Part shown: positions 49,116-56,335 of the stretch, piece by piece
Numbering within the stretch: position 1 is the first letter of the stretch
How the letters are laid out: the number at the start of each line of letters is the position of its first letter
Assembly (NCBI RefSeq): GCF_029953595.1
Contig: NZ_CP124535.1
Span: 3,269,001-3,333,000 of the forward strand
Reading direction: 5' to 3'
DNA length: 64,000 bases
Origin: Fuscovulum ytuae
GTDB taxonomy: Bacteria; Pseudomonadota; Alphaproteobacteria; Rhodobacterales; Rhodobacteraceae
The notes under the pieces: model-generated
The model's input: only the letters and a program-made list of their open reading frames with translations
Databases searched by the model: none
Told to the model about the DNA's origin: nothing
Position numbers and translations under genes: made by a program

Positions 49116-51953
49116 TCAATGCGCTTCGGCCCATGTGCGGCCCTGACCTGCCTCGACGATCAGGGGGACCTTGAAGGCGACGGCGGGGTGGGCGGCGGCC
49201 TCCATCACCTCTTTGGCGCGGGCGGCGAGGGTGGATGCGGCGTCTTCGTCCACTTCGAAGAGCAGTTCGTCATGAACTTGCAGCAACATCTTGGCGGGCA
49301 GATCTGCGATGGCGGCGGGCATGCGGATCATGGCGCGGCGGATCACGTCGGCGGCAGTGCCCTGAATGGGGGCGTTGATCGCGGCGCGTTTGGCAAAGCC
49401 TGCGGTCGGGCCTTTGGCGTTGATTTCGGGCGTGTGGATCTTGCGCCCAAAGAGGGTGGTGACGAAGCCGCGCGCCTGTGCCTCTTTGATGGTGCTGTCC
49501 ATATAGCCCTTGATGCCGGGGAAGCGCTGGAAATAGCGGTCGATGAAACCTTGCGCCTCTGCCCGCGGGATGCGCAGGTTGCGCGCAAGGCCGAAGCCGG
49601 AAATGCCGTAGATGACGCCGAAATTGATGGCCTTTGCCTGACGGCGGATATCGGGGGTCATCTGGTCAAGCGGGACATTGAACATCTCGGACGCCGTCAG
49701 GGCGTGGATATCGAGCCCGTCGCGGAAGGCCTGCTGAAGTTCGGGGATATCGGCGATATGGGCGAGGATGCGCAATTCGATCTGGCTGTAGTCGAGCGAG
49801 ACGAGGAGGCGGCCTTTCGGGGCGACGAAAGCCTCGCGGATGCGGCGGCCTTCTTCGGTGCGGACGGGGATGTTCTGGAGGTTCGGATCTGTGGAGGAGA
49901 GGCGGCCCGTCACCGCGCCCGTGATGGAATAGGAGGTGTGGACGCGGCCCGTTTCAGGGTGGATGTGGTCTTGCAGCGCGTCGGTATAGGTGGATTTGAG
50001 TTTCGCGATCTGGCGCCAGTCGAGGACGCGGGCGGCAAGGCGGGCGGCATCGGGATGGGTGTCTTCCAGCGTGGTGATGTCTTCGAGGATATCGGCCCCG
50101 GTCGCATAGGCCCCGGTCTTGCCCCTTTCGCCGCCGGGAACCTGCATTTTGTCGAAGAGAACTTCGCCCAGTTGTTTGGGCGATCCGACGTTGAAGGCTG
50201 CGCCCGCGATTTCTTGGATTTCGGCCTCAAGCCCTGCCATCTTTTGCGCGAAGGCGTTGGACATGCGGGACAGCGTGTCGCGGTCGACCATGACCCCCGC
50301 CATTTCCATTTCCGCCAGCACCGGGACGAGGGGGCGTTCGAGGGTTTCGTAGACGGTCGTCACCTGTGCGCGGTGGAGTTGCGGTTTGAAATGCTGCCAG
50401 AGGCGGAGCGTGATGTCGGCATCTTCGGCGGCGTATTTCACGGCATCGGGGATGGCGACGCGGTCGAAGGTGATGGCGGATTTACCGCTGCCGAGGAGGG
50501 ATTTGATCGGGATGGGCGTGTGGCCGAGATGGGTTTCGGAGAGCGCGTCCATGCCGTGGGAATTGAGGCCCGCATGAAGGGCCGAGGACATGAGCATCGT
50601 GTCGTCGAAGGGGGTGATGCGGATGCCGTGGCGGGCGAAGATCTTCCAGTCATATTTCATGTTCTGGCCGATCTTGAGGATGGCGGGGTCTTCGAGAACG
50701 GGTTTTAGGGCGGAAAGGACGGTGCCTACGGGAAGCTGTCCATCGGCGAGTTTGGCCGAGCCGAAAAGGTCATCCGTGCCGGAGCGGTGGGTGAGCGGGA
50801 TATAGGCGGCCTTTCCGGTGGTGACGGAAAGGGAGATGCCGACGAGTTCGGCCCGCATCTCGTCGAGGCTGGTGGTTTCGGTATCGACGGCAACGGTGCC
50901 GTGGTCGCGGATCGTGGCGATCCATGCGTGGAGCGCGTCTTCGGTGGTGACGGCTTCGTAGGCGGCGTGGTCGAAGGGGAGGCGGTCAGGGGTGACCGGG
51001 TCGGGGTGGTTGGGGTTGGTGCCTTGGGTTTCGGGCAGGGGGGCCGGGGGCGCGATCTTAAGGCTATCGGCCACGCGGCGGGTGAGCGTGCGGAATTCCA
51101 TCCGGGTGAGGAAATCCATGATCGTGTCAGGTTCGGGGGGGCGAACCTCCAGATCATCAAGCGTGACATCGAGGGGGGTGTCGGCCTTCAGCTGCACCAG
51201 CTGTTTCGAGATGCGGATGAGGTCGGCATTGTCGATCAGTGCCTCGCGCCGTTTGGGCTGCTTGATCTCGGTCGCGCGGGTGAGAAGGGTTTCGAGATCG
51301 CCATATTCCTGGATCAGGAGGGCGGCGGTCTTGATGCCGATGCCGGGGGCGCCGGGGACGTTATCGACGCTGTCGCCCGCGAGGGATTGCACATCGACGA
51401 CGCGGTTGGGGGCGACGCCGAATTTTTCGAAGACCTCATCGGGGCCGATGGCGCGGGATTTCATCGGGTCGAACATCATGACGCCGGGGCCGACAAGCTG
51501 CATCAGGTCTTTGTCGGAGGAGATGATTGTGACGTCGCCGCCTGCTTCGGTCGCGCGGGCGGCAAGGGTGGCGATGATGTCGTCCGCCTCATAGCCCTCG
51601 GTCTCGATGCAGGCGATGTTGAAGGCGCGGGTGGCATCGCGGGTGAGGGGGAATTGCGGGCGGAGGTCTTCGGGCAGTTCGGGGCGGTTGGCCTTGTAGA
51701 GCGGGTAGATGGCGTTGCGGAACGTCTCGGACGAATGGTCGAAGATGACCGCGACATGGGTGGGGGCACCGTTCGGGGCGTCGGGGCCTTTGTTGCCTTC
51801 AAGATAACGGAAGAGGATGTTGCAGAAGCCCGAGACGGCGCCGATGGGCAGACCGTCGGATTTCCGCGTGAGCGGGGGAAGCGCGTGATAGGCGCGGAAG
51901 ATATAGGCCGATCCGTCGATCAGGTGCAGGTGGCAGCCCTTGCCAAAGCCCAT
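49116..51953 (-). CDS. polA: DNA polymerase I
   Basis: 945 residues. The 5'-3' nuclease (about 1-290) has HLIDGSAYIFRAYHALPPL and SLAGDSVDNVPGAPGIGIKTA. The 3'-5' exonuclease has TVAVDTETTSLDEM, so proofreading acidic residues are present. The polymerase has LVSLDYSQIELRILAHIA (motif A), RRQAKAINFGVIYGISGFGLA-type motif B and LLQVHDELLFEV (motif C). ATG 51953 is chosen because GGAGG lies 6 bases before it but abuts ATG 51959. Confidence 0.97.
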   Translation of the reverse strand: MGFGKGCHLHLIDGSAYIFRAYHALPPLTRKSDGLPIGAVSGFCNILFRYLEGNKGPDAPNGAPTHVAVIFDHSSETFRNAIYPLYKANRPELPEDLRPQFPLTRDATRAFNIACIETEGYEADDIIATLAARATEAGGDVTIISSDKDLMQLVGPGVMMFDPMKSRAIGPDEVFEKFGVAPNRVVDVQSLAGDSVDNVPGAPGIGIKTAALLIQEYGDLETLLTRATEIKQPKRREALIDNADLIRISKQLVQLKADTPLDVTLDDLEVRPPEPDTIMDFLTRMEFRTLTRRVADSLKIAPPAPLPETQGTNPNHPDPVTPDRLPFDHAAYEAVTTEDALHAWIATIRDHGTVAVDTETTSLDEMRAELVGISLSVTTGKAAYIPLTHRSGTDDLFGSAKLADGQLPVGTVLSALKPVLEDPAILKIGQNMKYDWKIFARHGIRITPFDDTMLMSSALHAGLNSHGMDALSETHLGHTPIPIKSLLGSGKSAITFDRVAIPDAVKYAAEDADITLRLWQHFKPQLHRAQVTTVYETLERPLVPVLAEMEMAGVMVDRDTLSRMSNAFAQKMAGLEAEIQEIAGAAFNVGSPKQLGEVLFDKMQVPGGERGKTGAYATGADILEDITTLEDTHPDAARLAARVLDWRQIAKLKSTYTDALQDHIHPETGRVHTSYSITGAVTGRLSSTDPNLQNIPVRTEEGRRIREAFVAPKGRLLVSLDYSQIELRILAHIADIPELQQAFRDGLDIHALTASEMFNVPLDQMTPDIRRQAKAINFGVIYGISGFGLARNLRIPRAEAQGFIDRYFQRFPGIKGYMDSTIKEAQARGFVTTLFGRKIHTPEINAKGPTAGFAKRAAINAPIQGTAADVIRRAMIRMPAAIADLPAKMLLQVHDELLFEVDEDAASTLAARAKEVMEAAAHPAVAFKVPLIVEAGQGRTWAEAH

Positions 51954-52002
51954 GGTCATCCTCCGTCTTGCCTTTGGGGGTGGTATGGCATGATCGGCAG
52001 CC

Positions 52003-52452
52003 TCAGGCCAGAGCAAGGGGGAGGGCGCGCGCGGCCCCCATCCCTTGGGTCAGCGCGGCCATCGCGGGGGTGATGGCAAGGGTGGCGCGACCCTCGGCTT
52101 CGGCCAAGAGGCGGGCAGCGCCGATCAGGCGGCGGCCGATGCCGCGATGCCGATGGGCGGGCATGACGAAAAGTTCGGTGATTTCATAGCCCATGCGCCA
52201 AGCGATGGGGTCGCGCGTCAGATGCATGAGGAGGTAGCCCACGACCGTGCCGCCCTGTCGCGCGATCAAGACGCGCGTGCCGGGCAGGATGAAGGCGTCC
52301 CGCTGAAAGGTTTCGGCATCGCGTGGGGCCGCGTCCAGATGGTCGGCAAGGTGCAGCGCCATGGCGTGCAACGCGGGCAGGTCTTCGGGTGTGGCGTGGC
52401 GGATTTCAGGGCGGATTTCGGGGCGGATTTCGGGGCGCGTTTCGGTTTTCAT
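52003..52452 (-). CDS. GNAT acetyltransferase with N-terminal R-P-E-I repeats
   Basis: 149 residues. MKTET is followed by RPEIRPEIRPEIR, from a 12-bp tandem repeat, then the GNAT domain: HATPEDLPALHAMALHLADHL, GGTVVGYLLMH, ITELFVMPAHRHRGIGRRLIGAA (acetyl-CoA loop RHRGIG). Substrate unknown. ATG 52452 is preferred by spacing from GGGAG; ATG 52458 is also possible. It starts upstream of polA on the same strand, 49 bases apart, and is probably co-transcribed. Confidence 0.85.
   Translation of the reverse strand: MKTETRPEIRPEIRPEIRHATPEDLPALHAMALHLADHLDAAPRDAETFQRDAFILPGTRVLIARQGGTVVGYLLMHLTRDPIAWRMGYEITELFVMPAHRHRGIGRRLIGAARLLAEAEGRATLAITPAMAALTQGMGAARALPLALA
52400..52447 (-). repeat. 12-bp tandem repeat inside the GNAT gene
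   Basis: Units on the plus strand: CGGATTTCAGGG (52400-52411), CGGATTTCGGGG (52412-52423), CGGATTTCGGGG (52424-52435), then a diverged CGCGTTTCGGTT. Each unit encodes four residues, so copy-number change would not shift the frame. Confidence 0.85.
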
Positions 52453-52654
52453 TTTCATCTCCCGCCGCCGCTGCGGGAAGATGTTGGACCGACCACCCGC
52501 AGGGGCGGCCTCTGGTCTGGTTTCTGGTGAAGGAACGCTGACCGGCCGCCTATGACGCGTCGGTAAAGTAATAGGCAAAGGGGGCGATACGGTTCAGCAT
52601 GCAGAGGACAGTGCATCGGCCCTGACCTTGGGTCAAGCGCGCGATTGGCATCGT

Positions 52655-52758
52655 CCGAAAATTTTTCGAATGAAAAATTTTCGGGCCTTTGAAGAAGAAT
52701 TTTCGGATGAAAATTCTTCGGGGCGGGGGGAGAGAAGAATTTTCCGTGAAAATTCTTC
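52655..52758. repeat. Three consecutive AT-rich hairpins, locus 2
   Basis: Hairpin 1: 52655-52666 / 52673-52684, perfect 12 bp, loop CGAATG. Hairpin 2: 52694-52703 / 52710-52719, perfect 10 bp, loop CGGATG. Hairpin 3: 52734-52743 / 52749-52758, perfect 10 bp, loop CCGTG. Same layout as 17211-17317 and also directly after a minus-strand stop codon. Confidence 0.85.
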
Positions 52759-52766
52759 GGGCGCTG

Positions 52767-52952
52767 TCAGTGGTCGTCGTGGGCGTGGTCGCGGTCGATC
52801 ACATAGCGCTTGTCGCAATAGCCGCATTCGACCCAGCCCGTATCGCGCGGGATGGTCAGCCAGACGCGGGGATGGCCAAGGGCGCCTTCGCCACCGTCGC
52901 AGGCCACTTTCCAGTGGGTGACGACTTCGGTTTCGGGGGCGTCGATGGGCAT
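52767..52952 (-). CDS. Zinc-finger domain-containing protein (zf-CHCC, NDUFS6-like)
   Basis: 61 residues from ATG 52952 ([11 protein letters not shown]). [18 protein letters not shown] and [11 protein letters not shown] supply the C...H...CxxC zinc site of the family related to mitochondrial complex I subunit NDUFS6. A His/Asp-rich end (DRDHAHDDH) follows. In mitochondria NDUFS6 is a late-assembly subunit of complex I; the bacterial role is inferred from homology. The frame extends 18 codons upstream without homology. Confidence 0.88.
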   Translation of the reverse strand: MPIDAPETEVVTHWKVACDGGEGALGHPRVWLTIPRDTGWVECGYCDKRYVIDRDHAHDDH

Positions 52953-53018
52953 GGCGAACCTCTTGCTGCTGCGCGCGCATTCTAACCCCTGCGGCGGCGG
53001 GGGCAAGGGGTGGGACGG

Positions 53019-53795
53019 TCAGGCCCCGATCAGCCTTGCGCGTCCCTTCAGCGCGGCAAGCCACATCAGGCCATGCACCGTCGCCCGCGCAGGCAGGTAT
53101 TCGGCGGAAATCCAGCCGGGATAGTCCGTCCGGTCCAGTTCGGCGCAAAGTCCCGTCAGATCGAAGCCGCCGCCGCCCGGTTCGTTACGACCGGGGAAGC
53201 CCGCGATCTGGATATGGTTCACGCGCGTCTTGTGGCGGGCCCAGACCGCGTCGGCATCGCCATGGATGCGGGCGGCGTGCCAGAGGTCGAATTGGATGCC
53301 CAGATTGGGCAGGGCCAGATCATCCACGATCCGCGCGGCCTGATCGAAATCGTTAAGGAAATAGCCCGGCATGTCATCGGGGTTAAGCGGTTCGATGGTC
53401 AGGTGCAGATCAGGCACCTGCGCCGCCGCCCAAGCGAGGTTCTCGACATAGGTCGCCTCGGCCGCAGGGCCGCGGGCAACCCCGGCCATGACGTGGATGC
53501 GGCCTGCGCCAAGCTGGGCGGCAAGGTCGGCGGCACGGCTGAAGCTGGCGCGGAAGGCATCGGTTTCGCCGGGGACGGCGGCATGGCCCCGGTCGCCCGC
53601 CGCCCAGTCGCCGGGATGGGTGTTGATCAGCGCGACGGGCATGCCCGACAGTGCGGCCTGCCAATCCTTGGGGGCATGGTCGTAGGGAAACAGCACCTCG
53701 ATCCCGTCGAACCCCGCCTCGCGCGCAAGGTCAGGGCGCGCCAACATGGGCACTTCGGTGAAGAGCATCGTCACATTGGCGGCAAAACGGGGCAT
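53019..53795 (-). CDS. Hydroxypyruvate isomerase family protein (Hyi/OtnI-like)
   Basis: 258 residues; xylose isomerase-like TIM barrel. FAANVTMLFTEVPMLAR, GFDGIEVLFPYDHAPKD, INTHPGDWAAGDRG, LTIEPLNPDDMPGYFL (metal Glu), GIQFDLWHAARIHGD, HIQIAGFPGRNEPGGG and WISAEYLPA cover the family core. Hydroxypyruvate or 2-oxo-tetronate isomerase; the exact substrate is open. One base separates it from the DUF1285 gene stop. Confidence 0.88.
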   Translation of the reverse strand: MPRFAANVTMLFTEVPMLARPDLAREAGFDGIEVLFPYDHAPKDWQAALSGMPVALINTHPGDWAAGDRGHAAVPGETDAFRASFSRAADLAAQLGAGRIHVMAGVARGPAAEATYVENLAWAAAQVPDLHLTIEPLNPDDMPGYFLNDFDQAARIVDDLALPNLGIQFDLWHAARIHGDADAVWARHKTRVNHIQIAGFPGRNEPGGGGFDLTGLCAELDRTDYPGWISAEYLPARATVHGLMWLAALKGRARLIGA

Positions 53796-54395
53796 TCAGG
53801 GCAGGTCTTCCGAGGGAATCACCGGAAAGAACCTGCCCGATGACCAGAGGCCGAACCAGTCTTTTCCCGCCACAGGCGCGTGAACACAGAGATCGACGAG
53901 GCGATAGAAGGATTTCCGGTCGATGAGCGCCTCAAGCCCAGCCCGGACATGGAGGTAAGGCGAGGGTTCGCCCGTGGCGGCATCGCGTTCCACCCGCAGG
54001 GGGTGGTCGGCATCGAGGGGCACCGTCTCGCCCACATGGGTGGTGAAGGTGAGGCTTTGGTCCTTGCCTTCGCCTGACACGTCGAAATCGACCGCCACGA
54101 AGGGGGCGTCATCGACGGTGATGCCCACTTTCTCCACGGGCGTGACGAGGAAGAAGCGGTCGCCCTCTTTTTTGAGGATGCCGGAGAAGAGTTTCACAAG
54201 GCCGGGGCGGCCGATGGGCGTGCCCTGATAGAACCACGTGCCGTCACGGGCGATGCGCATGTCGATGTCGCCACAGAAGGGCGGGTTCCAGAGATGCACG
54301 GGTGGCGGCCCCTTGCGGCTGGCCGCCTGAGCGGAGGCGGCGAGTCCTTCTGCAGAGGGTTTCACGATCATTTGTCCGCTCATTCTTTTTGCCAT
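53796..54395 (-). CDS. DUF1285 domain-containing protein
   Basis: 199 residues. GPPPVHLWNPPFCGDIDMRIARDGTWFYQGTPIGRPGLVKLFSGIL is the diagnostic N-terminal half; VEKVGITVDDAPFVAVDFDV and the end with FFPVIP are conserved. Structural family with two stacked small domains, function unknown. Start may be 54395 or 54383 (MSGQMIV). Divergent from moxR with only 60 bases between. Confidence 0.87.
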   Translation of the reverse strand: MAKRMSGQMIVKPSAEGLAASAQAASRKGPPPVHLWNPPFCGDIDMRIARDGTWFYQGTPIGRPGLVKLFSGILKKEGDRFFLVTPVEKVGITVDDAPFVAVDFDVSGEGKDQSLTFTTHVGETVPLDADHPLRVERDAATGEPSPYLHVRAGLEALIDRKSFYRLVDLCVHAPVAGKDWFGLWSSGRFFPVIPSEDLP

Positions 54396-54455
54396 TTGTG
54401 CCCGGCGGGATAGTTGGGTCTAATGCGATCATATAGTCGGATGGAGAGCAACGTC

Positions 54456-55460
54456 ATGGCCGAAGCGACCGACCTCGTCGCCCAGATCGAAGCGCTGGGG
54501 GGAACCTTGGCTGAGGCGAAGGCCTCAATCAACCGCCGCTTCATCGGGCAGGAAAAGGTGGTCGACCTTGTGCTGGCCGCGATGCTGTGCGGCGGGCATG
54601 CGTTGCTGGTGGGTTTGCCAGGCTTGGGCAAGACGCGGCTGGTCGATACGCTGTCCACGGTGATGGGGTTGAAGGGCAACCGCATCCAGTTCACGCCCGA
54701 TCTGATGCCCGCCGATATCCTTGGGTCTGAGGTGCTGGAAACAGCGGCGGATGGGGCGCGGGCGTTCCGGTTCATCGAGGGGCCGATCTTCTGCCAGCTT
54801 CTGATGGCGGATGAGATCAACCGCGCCAGCCCGCGGACGCAATCGGCGCTGCTTCAGGCGATGCAGGAGCGGGAGGTGACCATCGCGGGGCAGCATCGCC
54901 CCTTGGGGCGGCCTTTTCATGTGCTGGCGACGCAGAACCCGATTGAACAGGAAGGCACATATCCGCTGCCTGAGGCGCAGCTGGACCGGTTCCTTGTTCA
55001 GGTCGATGTCGACTATCCGACGCGGGCGACGGAGCGGGACATCCTGATTGCGACGACCGGGGCCGAGGAGGCCGCGTCGCATCAGGTCTTCACCGCCGAG
55101 GGGTTGATTGCGGCGCAGGGCGTGCTGCGGCGGATGCCTGTGGGGGATCAGGTGGTGGAAGCGATCCTTGATCTGGTGCGGTCCTGCCGTCCGGGAGAGC
55201 CGGAGGGGCGCGAATTGGCCGATGCGCTGGCTTGGGGGCCGGGGCCGCGGGCGGCGCAGGCCCTGATGCTGACGGTGCGGGCGCGGGCGCTGCTGGATGG
55301 GCGGCTGGCACCGTCGGTCGCGGATGTGGCGGCGATGGCGCGGCCTGTGCTGACGCATCGGATGGCGCTGTCCTTTGCGGCGCGGGCAAGGGGCGAAAGC
55401 CTTGCGGGGATCATTGACCGGACGGCCACGCGGGCGCTGGGGATCGAGGCGGCGGCGTGA
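54456..55460 (+). CDS. MoxR-family AAA+ ATPase
   Basis: 334 residues. Walker A LLVGLPGLGKTRL (about 51-62), Walker B LLMADEINRASPRTQSALLQAMQE, sensor 1 in HVLATQNPIEQEGTYPLPEAQLDRF. MoxR ATPases act as chaperones that load metals or cofactors with VWA-domain partners, which follow here. ATG 54456 has GGAGAG seven bases upstream; ATG 54441 is an alternative. The stop overlaps the GTG of the DUF58 gene. Confidence 0.93.
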   Translation: MAEATDLVAQIEALGGTLAEAKASINRRFIGQEKVVDLVLAAMLCGGHALLVGLPGLGKTRLVDTLSTVMGLKGNRIQFTPDLMPADILGSEVLETAADGARAFRFIEGPIFCQLLMADEINRASPRTQSALLQAMQEREVTIAGQHRPLGRPFHVLATQNPIEQEGTYPLPEAQLDRFLVQVDVDYPTRATERDILIATTGAEEAASHQVFTAEGLIAAQGVLRRMPVGDQVVEAILDLVRSCRPGEPEGRELADALAWGPGPRAAQALMLTVRARALLDGRLAPSVADVAAMARPVLTHRMALSFAARARGESLAGIIDRTATRALGIEAAA

Positions 55461-56335
55461 CGGGCGACTTTGCCTTTGATGGCCTGCGCGAGCGGGCCGA
55501 GACGCTGGGCCAATCGCTCCCACCGCTGCTTGCGGAGGCGGAGATGCTCGCCTCGACCATCATGATGGGCGAACATGGGCGCAGGCGGGCAGGGCAAGGC
55601 GACGAATTCTGGCAATATCGCCCGACGCATGTGGGCGACAGCGTGCGGATGATTGATTGGCGGCGGTCGGCGCGGTCGGACGCCACCTATGTGCGAGAGC
55701 GGGAATGGCAGGCGGCGCAGTCGGTGACGCTTTGGGTCGATCCGGCGAAGTCGATGGCCTTTTCGGGTGCGAAAGGGCGGGTGACGAAGGCGGATCGGGC
55801 GCGGCTTTTGGCGATGGCGCTGGCGGTCCTGTTGCTGCGCGGGGGTGAGCGGGTTGGGCTGGCGGGCGAGGGCGTGCCGCCAAGGCCGGGGCGGGGGCAG
55901 ATGCTGCGCCTGCTGGCCGGGCTGACCGAGGACGGCGAGGATTACGGCACCCCCGATGCGGGCGGCATCGCAAGCCATGGGCGGGCGGTGTTCCTTTCGG
56001 ATTTCATGGGCGATCTGGCGGGGGTGGAGACGGCGCTTGCGCGCGCCTCGGACCGGGGGGCGCGGGGCGTCTTGTGCCATGTGCTGGACCCGGCGGAAGA
56101 GGAGTTTCCCTTCGACGGGCGCACCATTTTCGAAAGCATGGGCGGCACGGTGCGGCATGAGACTCTGCGCGCGAGTGATTTGCGCGCGCGCTATCTGGCG
56201 CGGCTGGCGGAACGGAAGGCGCGGCTAACGGATTTGGCGCGTTCGGTGGGGTGGCATTACCATTGCCACCATACGGGCGGGCCTGCGCAGCCTGCGCTGT
56301 TGTTTCTGTATCGGGCGCTGGAGGGCGGGCGCTGA
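55457..56335 (+). CDS. DUF58 domain-containing protein
   Basis: 292 residues. The DUF58 signature is complete: GQGDEFWQYRPTHVGDSVRM, IDWRRSARSDATYVREREWQ (47-86). The VWA-like strand reads VTLWVDPAKSM (90-100), so the metal site D-x-S-x-S is partly kept (Asp95, Ala97, Ser99). GTG 55457 overlaps the moxR stop (GTGA). Partner of MoxR in many bacteria, molecular role uncertain. Confidence 0.92.
   Translation: MTGDFAFDGLRERAETLGQSLPPLLAEAEMLASTIMMGEHGRRRAGQGDEFWQYRPTHVGDSVRMIDWRRSARSDATYVREREWQAAQSVTLWVDPAKSMAFSGAKGRVTKADRARLLAMALAVLLLRGGERVGLAGEGVPPRPGRGQMLRLLAGLTEDGEDYGTPDAGGIASHGRAVFLSDFMGDLAGVETALARASDRGARGVLCHVLDPAEEEFPFDGRTIFESMGGTVRHETLRASDLRARYLARLAERKARLTDLARSVGWHYHCHHTGGPAQPALLFLYRALEGGR

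Noticed and set aside
52400-52447. CRISPR-like array
   Set aside because: The units are only 12 bp, contiguous and coding, with no spacers. No CRISPR array or cas gene was seen anywhere in the window.
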